Shown here piece after piece: positions 1 to 4,516 of a DNA stretch of 5,331 nt; the first letter of the stretch is position 1, and the number at the start of each line of letters is the position of its first letter. A program made the position numbers and the translations under genes. The notes beneath the pieces were generated by a model. The model made no database searches and was not told where the DNA came from. It saw only the letters and a program-made list of their open reading frames with translations. The DNA is from Betaproteobacteria bacterium (GTDB lineage Bacteria > Pseudomonadota > Gammaproteobacteria > Burkholderiales > Casimicrobiaceae), in assembly GCA_005888955.1 (NCBI GenBank), contig VBCS01000184.1, positions 1 through 5,331 on the forward strand, given 5' to 3'.

Positions 1-96
1 TACAGCCGCCAGCTCAACGATCATCTGGTGACCGTATTGGGCGAGACGCCCGGCGCCACGGTCCGCCAGATCGCATATTCCGTTGCCCATCGCTAG
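1..96 (+). CDS. rseB: RseB/MucB, sigma-E regulatory protein (3' end only)
   Basis: Only the last 31 codons and a TAG stop at 94-96 are present; the reading frame is open from base 1. The visible peptide ends in GETPGATVRQIAYSVAHR, which resembles the usual RseB/MucB C-terminus, where a VTVxGExPxATVRxIA-type stretch closes the protein. RseB is a periplasmic protein that binds the anti-sigma factor RseA, protects it from cleavage by DegS, and senses lipoproteins or mislocalised lipopolysaccharide, thereby controlling sigma-E. The identification rests on this short tail plus the position directly upstream of mucD, matching the rpoE-rseA-rseB-mucD order. The gap to mucD is 45 bp with no evident terminator, so co-transcription is likely. 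The lipid-binding fold lies outside the window and cannot be judged. Confidence 0.8.
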   Translation, partial: YSRQLNDHLVTVLGETPGATVRQIAYSVAHR

Positions 97-141
97 GATG
101 GCACGCGTCACGCATTCGCAGGAACCACAGGGAAGGGCTAC

Positions 142-1578
142 ATGAAACTAAGCATATGGACGCTCATCGGTGCGCTCGCCGGCGCCGTTTCGTTCGCACC
201 CGCGACCGCGGCGCAGTCGAGCCGTGGTTTGCCGGACTTCACCGAGCTCTACGAGCAGCAGGGGCCTGCGGTCGTCAGCGTCGACGTCACGCAGACCGTC
301 CGCCGCTCGCAACTTCCGGATCTGTCCGAGGACGATCCGTTCTACGAATTCTTTCGTCGTTTCGGCCAGGTCCCGCGCGGCCGCGAGCGACCGCGCGATC
401 TCGAGCAGCAGTCGGTGGGGTCAGGCTTCATCCTCTCCTCCGACGGCTACATTCTGACCAATTCGCATGTCGTCGATGACGCGAGCGAAGTCATGGTCAA
501 GCTTTCCGACAAGCGCGAATTCAGGGCCAAGGTCATCGGCGTCGACAAGCGCACCGACGTTGCCGTATTGAAAATCGAAGCGACCGGGCTGCCCAAGGTG
601 ACAATCGGCGATCCCGAAAGGCTCAAGGTCGGCGAGTGGGTCGCCGCGATCGGCAAGCCCTTCGGGCTGGAAAACACGATCACCGCCGGCATCGTCAGCG
701 CTAAGGGCCGCGAGCTGCCCAACGAGAACCTGGTCCCGTTCATTCAGACCGACGTGCCGATCAATCCCGGCAACTCGGGCGGTCCGCTGTTCAACATGAG
801 AGGCGAGGTCATCGGCATCAATTCGCTCATCTACAGCCGCACCGGCGGTTACATGGGGCTCGCCTTCGCCATCCCCATCGACGTGGCGATGAATGTCGTC
901 AAGCAGCTTCAGGACAAGGGCCGGGTGACCCGCGGCCGCATCGGCGTGCAGATCCAGGAAGTGAGCAAGGAAACCGCCGATGCGTTCGGGCTCGCGAAGA
1001 CCGCCGGCGCTCTGGTCAACTCGGTCGAAAAAGGCGGCCCCGCGGAGAAGGCCGGCGTCGAATCCGGCGACATCGTCCTCAAGGCGGACGGGCGGACGGT
1101 CAATTCCTCCTCCGAGCTTCCGCGCATCATCACCCAGATCAAGCCGGGGACCCGGATCCCGGTGCAGGTGTGGCGCAAAGGCGCAACCAAGGAGGTGACG
1201 ATCACCGTTGCCGAGCTCAAGGACGAGGAGACGCAGCGACCGGTGCGCAAGGGCGCACCGAGCAAGGAAAAGGCCAAGCCGAACCGCATGGGCATGGTGC
1301 TTTCCGACCTGACCGAGGATCAGAAAAAAGAGCTCGAGATCAAGAACGGCGTGCTCGTCGAAGACATCAGCGGCGGCGTGCGCGGCAACATCCAGCCGGG
1401 CGATGTGATCCTGGCGGTGATCAACAAGGGCGCGGCCATCGACGCAAAGAACGCCGAGCAGATCAACACGCTGATCGCCAAACTCGATAAAGGCGCTGCG
1501 GTGACATTTCTGTTGCGGCGCGGCGACGCGCAATTCTATTCGAGCGTCAAGGTTGGCAACGGCGCCGGCGGAGAGTAG
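142..1578 (+). CDS. mucD: MucD, periplasmic Do-family (DegP/DegQ/HtrA) serine endoprotease
   Basis: This is an HtrA-type protease and chaperone (478 residues) that degrades misfolded periplasmic proteins. Residues 1-24 form a signal peptide: a Lys at position 2, a hydrophobic core, and a signal peptidase I site around ATA-A (cleavage near 23/24). There is no lipobox, so the mature protein should be soluble in the periplasm. The chymotrypsin-like protease domain spans about 85-255, with triad His109 (TNSHVV), Asp139 (RTDVAVLKI) and Ser212 (GNSGGPLFN). PDZ1 lies at about 265-358 and PDZ2 at about 385-472, joined by a Lys/Glu/Arg-rich linker at about 359-383. The length fits the family. The ATG has a GGGAAGGG Shine-Dalgarno at 130-137 and is followed at once by the signal peptide, which fixes the start. 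The gene sits 45 bp behind rseB and 11 bp ahead of the glutaredoxin-like gene, pointing to sigma-E operon expression. The name mucD is preferred over degP because of the rseB neighbour. Confidence 0.95.
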   Translation: MKLSIWTLIGALAGAVSFAPATAAQSSRGLPDFTELYEQQGPAVVSVDVTQTVRRSQLPDLSEDDPFYEFFRRFGQVPRGRERPRDLEQQSVGSGFILSSDGYILTNSHVVDDASEVMVKLSDKREFRAKVIGVDKRTDVAVLKIEATGLPKVTIGDPERLKVGEWVAAIGKPFGLENTITAGIVSAKGRELPNENLVPFIQTDVPINPGNSGGPLFNMRGEVIGINSLIYSRTGGYMGLAFAIPIDVAMNVVKQLQDKGRVTRGRIGVQIQEVSKETADAFGLAKTAGALVNSVEKGGPAEKAGVESGDIVLKADGRTVNSSSELPRIITQIKPGTRIPVQVWRKGATKEVTITVAELKDEETQRPVRKGAPSKEKAKPNRMGMVLSDLTEDQKKELEIKNGVLVEDISGGVRGNIQPGDVILAVINKGAAIDAKNAEQINTLIAKLDKGAAVTFLLRRGDAQFYSSVKVGNGAGGE

Positions 1579-1579
1579 C

Positions 1580-1585
1580 AAGGAA
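1580..1585 (+). promoter_or_regulatory. Ribosome binding site deciding the GTG start of the glutaredoxin-like gene
   Basis: The sequence AAGGAA lies just after the mucD stop and 4 nt before the GTG at 1590. There is no ATG near the expected N-terminus, and the beta strand leading into the CxxC motif begins immediately after this GTG, so site and codon together fix the start. Its placement in the 11-nt gap suggests translation follows directly on mucD. Confidence 0.7.
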
Positions 1586-1589
1586 CCTG

Positions 1590-1850
1590 GTGCGGTTGAC
1601 GTTGCTAACCCGCGCGTACTGTCATCTCTGCGACGAAATGCGCGCCGAAGTCGCTCCGCTTGCCACAGCGGCCGCCGTTGCGGTCGACGAGATCGATGTC
1701 GATGGCGATCCCGCCCTCGAGGCGCGTTGGGGTGATCGTGTCCCGGTGTTGCTCGCCGGCGATCGCGAGCTATTCCATTACCGTGTCGACCGCACGGTGC
1801 TGACGACCTATCTCGCCAGCGCGGCGGATCAGGTTCCCTGGGCTCCCTAA
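1590..1850 (+). CDS. Glutaredoxin-like (DUF836 type) thioredoxin-fold protein
   Basis: This is a small (86 residues) cytoplasmic thioredoxin-fold protein with no signal peptide. The N-terminal strand RLTLLTRAYC leads into a CxxC redox pair, Cys11-His-Leu-Cys14. The stretch IDVDGDPALEARWGDRVPVLL then supplies the second strand and the cis-proline loop (Val51-Pro52), and the C-terminus is a helix. The IDVDxDPxLxxRxGxRVPVL pattern and the length are typical of the glutaredoxin-like family Pfam calls DUF836/glutaredoxin 2-like (PF05768). In Betaproteobacteria such a gene is commonly found between mucD and lepA. It starts with GTG 11 nt after the mucD stop and is almost certainly co-transcribed with it. 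Thiol-disulfide exchange is expected from the fold, but the substrate is unknown; a link to envelope stress is only suggested by position. The next gene is convergent and 41 bp away, with no clear terminator hairpin between them. Confidence 0.88.
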   Translation: MRLTLLTRAYCHLCDEMRAEVAPLATAAAVAVDEIDVDGDPALEARWGDRVPVLLAGDRELFHYRVDRTVLTTYLASAADQVPWAP

Positions 1851-1891
1851 ACCGCCGTCGGACCGTCAGCCGCCCTCATGCCGAATCGTCG

Positions 1892-2272
1892 CTATGTCGT
1901 TGGCGTCGCGGCGGGCTTCATGCCGAAGCCAAGATAGAGCGCAACGATCGCGATAACGACGTGCAACACCGAGTCTGCGCTGCTATTGGAAACGATGCCA
2001 AGCAACGGCTGATCGCCGTAGTAGAACCCCAGTACCGCGACCAATCCGTAGATCACGCCGAAGACCTGGAAAAAGATCTGTGACGCCTTTTCGCCCGAAA
2101 CGCCGGCGATGATGGCAACGATTCCGGTCGCGAGATGCACGAAGTTGTGGGCCGGATTGACGTCGAACAGGCCGAGCAGCTTGCCGCCCGGATTGACCGC
2201 GGGAACCCAGCCGAGCGCGCCGACGACGACAAAAACGACACCGAAAATAATGGCTATCTGTTTGAGCGACAT
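1892..2272 (-). CDS. DUF4383-type four-helix membrane protein of unknown function
   Basis: This gene encodes a 126-residue inner-membrane protein. Hydrophobic segments lie at about 5-24, 43-60, 66-85 and 100-117, with a short polar tail rich in Pro, Ala and Thr. Two conserved-looking motifs match DUF4383: LFDVNPAHNFVHLATG entering helix 2 (His42, Asn43, His46) and ADSVLHVVIAIVALYLGFG in helix 4 (Asp100, His104). No enzymatic function is established for the family. The start is well supported by a near-perfect Shine-Dalgarno just upstream and by a typical Met-Ser-Leu-Lys leader to helix 1. It is the only minus-strand gene here, convergent with the glutaredoxin-like gene and divergent from lepA, so it must use its own promoter. 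By eye its base composition is somewhat less GC-rich than its neighbours, compatible with later insertion into the cluster but not proof of it. Confidence 0.87.
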   Translation of the reverse strand: MSLKQIAIIFGVVFVVVGALGWVPAVNPGGKLLGLFDVNPAHNFVHLATGIVAIIAGVSGEKASQIFFQVFGVIYGLVAVLGFYYGDQPLLGIVSNSSADSVLHVVIAIVALYLGFGMKPAATPTT

Positions 2273-2275
2273 TTT

Positions 2276-2283
2276 TCCTCCTC
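2276..2283 (-). promoter_or_regulatory. Strong Shine-Dalgarno of the DUF4383 gene
   Basis: On the minus strand GAGGAGGA is followed by AAA and then ATG at 2272. It is nearly a full complement of the 16S rRNA 3' end, though the 3-4 nt spacing is on the short side. It is the best ribosome binding site in the window and supports this gene as real and translated. Confidence 0.8.
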
Positions 2284-2481
2284 GATGATAGCTGCCGCAA
2301 CCTGGTCCGGCGCTCGCAGATCCGGTTCGCGCCGGTCTCTAAAGCCCGCGATACTGCCATCCGGCCCCTTCGCCTCGGAGGCCTGGCCCGCCGGCGTGAA
2401 AACCGGAGCGCGGGTGCCCGGGATTCTGCGCTAACTCGCGCCGGACGCCAATCGGTGGTCGCGCAGGCGCAGGATTTCGGC

Positions 2482-2507
2482 TAAAATTCGCGTCAATTCA
2501 ATATATT
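2482..2507 (+). promoter_or_regulatory. Possible lepA promoter (AT-rich island with -10-like boxes)
   Basis: Within very GC-rich DNA this short island carries two -10-like hexamers, TAAAAT at 2482-2487 and TATATT at 2502-2507, each 5 of 6 to the sigma-70 consensus. Neither has a good -35 box at 16-18 bp: the nearest candidates are poor matches or about 20 bp away. Since the gene to the left points the other way, lepA needs a promoter somewhere in 2284-2583, and this island is the best place for it. If the downstream box is used, transcripts would begin close to or inside the hairpin at 2510. Confidence 0.35.
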
Positions 2508-2509
2508 CC

Positions 2510-2529
2510 GCCGCGGCTCAAGCCGCGGC
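2510..2529 (+). repeat. Inverted repeat upstream of lepA, 8-bp GC stem with TCAA loop
   Basis: GCCGCGGC (2510-2517) and GCCGCGGC (2522-2529) are separated by TCAA. Each arm is itself a palindrome, so the site is at once a direct and an inverted repeat. As RNA it folds into an all-GC 8-bp stem with a four-base loop, followed by only UUU. It could be a weak terminator, a stabilising hairpin at the 5' end of the lepA transcript, or a protein-binding site; the sequence does not decide between these. Confidence 0.55.
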
Positions 2530-2552
2530 TTTCGAAGGCAATGAGGGCGACC

Positions 2553-2557
2553 GAGGG
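2553..2557 (+). promoter_or_regulatory. Shine-Dalgarno-like GAGGG serving an upstream GTG rather than the lepA ATG
   Basis: GAGGG lies 5 nt before an in-frame GTG at 2563, giving a normal spacing for that codon, whereas no purine-rich site lies within 15 nt of the ATG at 2584. If the GTG were used, LepA would gain seven residues, MRCPSCF, before its conserved MQNVRNF start. The element is also the 5' base of a strong hairpin, so its accessibility is doubtful. Confidence 0.4.
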
Positions 2558-2575
2558 CACCGGTGCGGTGCCCTT
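2553..2575 (+). repeat. Hairpin at the lepA translation start region
   Basis: AGGGCACCG (2554-2562) pairs perfectly with CGGTGCCCT (2566-2574) around a 3-nt loop, with a G-U pair (2553/2575) at the base. It ends 9 nt before the lepA ATG and is followed by a U-rich stretch (TTCGTGTTTC). It encloses the GAGGG element and the alternative GTG. Possible roles are a weak intrinsic terminator in the leader, or control of initiation by masking the ribosome binding site. The 3' arm can also pair with CGAAGG at 2533-2538, giving a competing 6-bp helix. Confidence 0.55.
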
Positions 2576-2583
2576 CGTGTTTC

Positions 2584-4377
2584 ATGCAGAACGTACGCAA
2601 CTTCTCGATCATCGCGCATATCGACCACGGCAAATCGACGCTGGCGGACCGGTTCATCCAGCGTTGCGGCGGCCTGCCCGAGCGCGAGATGGGCGAGCAG
2701 GTGCTCGACTCGATGGACCTGGAGCGCGAGCGCGGCATTACGATCAAGGCGCAGACGGCCGCACTGTCGTACACCGGCCGCGACGGCCAGACCTACAGCC
2801 TCCACCTGATCGATACGCCGGGCCACGTCGATTTCGCGTACGAAGTCTCGCGCTCGCTCGCGGCCTGCGAAGGGGCGCTGCTGGTCGTCGACGCCTCGCA
2901 GGGCGTCGAGGCGCAGACGGTCGCCAACTGCTACACGGCCCTCGAGCAGGGCGTCGAGGTCGTTCCGGTGCTCAACAAGATCGACCTGCCGGTCGCCGAG
3001 CCGGAGCGCGTCATCGCGGAAATCGAAGACATCATCGGCATCGACGCGAGCGATGCGATCCGGGTGAGCGCGAAGACGGGCGAAGGCGTCGACGACGTGC
3101 TCGAGGCGGTGATCGCACGCATTCCCCCGCCGCAGGGCGATCCGGGCGCGCCGTTGCAGGCGCTGGTCATCGATTCCTGGTTCGACAACTACGTCGGTGT
3201 CGTGATGCTCGTGCGGTTGATGCAGGGGACACTCAGGCCGAAAGACCGCATCCTGCTCATGGCGACGGGCGCGGCATACAACTGCGAGCAGGTGGGAGTG
3301 TTCACGCCGAAGGCGGTGGCGCGCGACCGACTCGAGGCCGGCGATGTCGGATTCGTCGTCGCCGGCCTCAAGGAGCTCAAGGCGGCTCCGGTCGGCGACA
3401 CGGTGACGCTCGCGGCGCGACCGGCGAAGGAGCCGCTCCCCGGCTTCAAGGAAGTCAAGCCGCAGGTCTTCGCGGGCTTGTATCCGGTCGAGGCCAACCA
3501 GTACGAAGCGCTGCGCGACGCGCTGGAGAAACTGCAGTTGAACGACGCGTCGCTGCATTACGAGCCCGAGGTCTCGCAGGCGCTGGGCTTCGGCTTCCGC
3601 TGCGGCTTCCTCGGTCTCCTGCACATGGATATCGTGCAGGAACGACTCGAGCGCGAATACGACATGGACCTCATCACTACCGCGCCGACGGTCGTGTATC
3701 AGGTACTGCTGCGGGACGGTACGCTGATCGACATCGAGAATCCGGCCAAGTTGCCGGATCTTTCGCGCGTCGAGGAGATCCGCGAGCCGATCATCACCAC
3801 GACGATTCTCATGCCGCAGGAATATGTGGGCCCGGTGCTGACGTTGTGCACCGAGAAGCGCGGCGTACAGAAAAACATGCAGTACGTCGGCCGCCAGGTC
3901 ATGCTGATCTACGAGTTGCCTCTGGCCGAGGTCGTCATGGACTTTTTCGACCGGTTGAAGTCCGTGTCGCGGGGCTATGCCTCGCTCGATTACGAATTCA
4001 AGGAGTTTCGCGCTACCGACGTCGTGAAGCTCGACATCCTGATCAACGGCGAGCGCGTCGACGCGCTTTCGGTGATGGTTCACCGGGCGCATGCGCAGTA
4101 TCGCGGCCGCGAAGTCGTCACCAAGATGCGCAAGCTCATTCCGCGGCAGATGTTCGACGTGGCAATCCAGGCGGCCATTGGCGCCCAGATCATCGCCCGC
4201 GAGAGCGTCAAGGCGTTGCGCAAGAACGTGCTGGCGAAGTGCTACGGCGGCGACGTCACGCGCAAGCGCAAACTGCTCGAGAAGCAGAAGGCTGGTAAGA
4301 AGCGCATGAAGGCGGTCGGCAGCGTCGAGATCCCACAGGAAGCTTTCCTCGCGATCCTGCAGGTCGGCGAGAAATGA
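2584..4377 (+). CDS. lepA: LepA / elongation factor 4 (EF4), ribosome-bound translational GTPase
   Basis: This 597-residue protein is a full-length EF4, close to the roughly 600 usual. The GTPase domain (about 1-185) has every G motif: AHIDHGKST (11-19), RGITIKAQ (50-57, switch I), DTPGH (77-81, with His81), NKID (131-134) and SAK (162-164). Next come the EF-G-like domain II (about 188-285), domain III (about 290-375), a domain V-like part (about 398-485), and the LepA-specific C-terminal domain (about 488-597) with its basic stretch RKRKLLEKQKAGKKRMK. LepA binds the ribosome with GTP; back-translocation and roles in initiation or 30S assembly have been proposed. It is cytoplasmic and partly membrane associated. 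I chose the ATG at 2584 because MQNVRNFSIIAHIDHGKST matches the family N-terminus; an in-frame GTG at 2563 adds seven residues and has the better Shine-Dalgarno. lepB follows after 139 bp on the same strand. Confidence 0.97.
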   Translation: MQNVRNFSIIAHIDHGKSTLADRFIQRCGGLPEREMGEQVLDSMDLERERGITIKAQTAALSYTGRDGQTYSLHLIDTPGHVDFAYEVSRSLAACEGALLVVDASQGVEAQTVANCYTALEQGVEVVPVLNKIDLPVAEPERVIAEIEDIIGIDASDAIRVSAKTGEGVDDVLEAVIARIPPPQGDPGAPLQALVIDSWFDNYVGVVMLVRLMQGTLRPKDRILLMATGAAYNCEQVGVFTPKAVARDRLEAGDVGFVVAGLKELKAAPVGDTVTLAARPAKEPLPGFKEVKPQVFAGLYPVEANQYEALRDALEKLQLNDASLHYEPEVSQALGFGFRCGFLGLLHMDIVQERLEREYDMDLITTAPTVVYQVLLRDGTLIDIENPAKLPDLSRVEEIREPIITTTILMPQEYVGPVLTLCTEKRGVQKNMQYVGRQVMLIYELPLAEVVMDFFDRLKSVSRGYASLDYEFKEFRATDVVKLDILINGERVDALSVMVHRAHAQYRGREVVTKMRKLIPRQMFDVAIQAAIGAQIIARESVKALRKNVLAKCYGGDVTRKRKLLEKQKAGKKRMKAVGSVEIPQEAFLAILQVGEK

Positions 4378-4387
4378 GGGCGGGCGC

Positions 4388-4404
4388 CGTTGGCCGGACC
4401 AACG
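4388..4404 (+). repeat. Short hairpin just downstream of lepA
   Basis: CGTTGG (4388-4393) pairs with CCAACG (4399-4404) around a five-base loop, starting 11 nt after the lepA stop. No T-run follows, so it is not a standard intrinsic terminator; it could be an mRNA 3'-end barrier or mere chance. Confidence 0.35.
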
Positions 4405-4413
4405 CAACGCCGA

Positions 4414-4427
4414 TCCATGGCCATGGA
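4414..4427. repeat. 14-bp perfect palindrome TCCATGGCCATGGA
   Basis: The sequence between lepA and lepB reads the same on both strands over 14 bp, with a nested CCATGG on either side of the centre. It has the form of a dimer-binding operator, but no known regulator is identified by it and a chance origin is quite possible. Confidence 0.35.
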
Positions 4428-4469
4428 CGGCGCCGCTGCGCGCGGACGGTTTGGACTCAATCGGACAAC

Positions 4470-4485
4470 GCTGCGCGCGCGCAGC
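4470..4485. repeat. 16-bp perfect palindrome with alternating CG core, ahead of lepB
   Basis: GCTGCGCGCGCGCAGC is fully self-complementary and lies 31 bp before the lepB ATG. The core is strictly alternating C and G, a sequence type able to adopt Z-DNA, and the RNA could form a 6-bp stem with a four-base loop. It may affect lepB leader structure or be bound by a dimeric protein; GC-rich composition makes such runs more likely by chance. Confidence 0.4.
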
Positions 4486-4516
4486 TCCCGGCCGCTCGTT
4501 CCCAGCCACCGACCTG

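Larger units (their letters stand above)
2284..2583. other. Non-coding divergent region between the DUF4383 gene and lepA
   Basis: This 300-bp stretch holds the control regions of two diverging genes. I see no convincing gene: open frames through it lack protein character and end as shadows. The part nearest the DUF4383 gene contains an inverted repeat, CCGGCGC at 2307-2313 with GCGCCGG at 2329-2335 (7 bp, 15-nt loop), which would lie in that gene's leader if transcription begins farther out. The middle, about 2340-2470, is GC-rich with nothing I can name. The lepA-proximal part holds an AT-rich island (2481-2508) and two strong hairpins (2510-2529 and 2553-2575), listed separately. No sigma-70 promoter with both boxes at good spacing is evident for the minus-strand gene. 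Confidence 0.6.

Noticed and set aside
421..1581. A 386-codon minus-strand frame opposite mucD
   Set aside because: It is a codon-bias shadow of mucD, without protein motifs or its own ribosome binding site.
1851..1891. A terminator expected between the convergent glutaredoxin-like and DUF4383 genes
   Set aside because: No stem of useful length followed by a T-run is visible on either strand in these 41 bp.
2135..2434. A 99-codon plus-strand frame opposite and beyond the DUF4383 gene start
   Set aside because: It overlaps the well-supported minus-strand gene, shows no family resemblance, and has no clear ribosome binding site.
2472..2497. Possible sigma-E type promoter (GGATTTC followed by TCAAT) before lepA
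   Set aside because: The -35 match to GGAACTT is poor and the 14-bp spacing is shorter than the usual 15-17, so I do not call it despite the sigma-E context.
2541..4298. A 585-codon plus-strand frame overlapping lepA in another phase
   Set aside because: The product is Arg/Ala/Gly-rich with no recognisable fold; it is an out-of-frame shadow of lepA, even though its ATG has a weak AAGG upstream.
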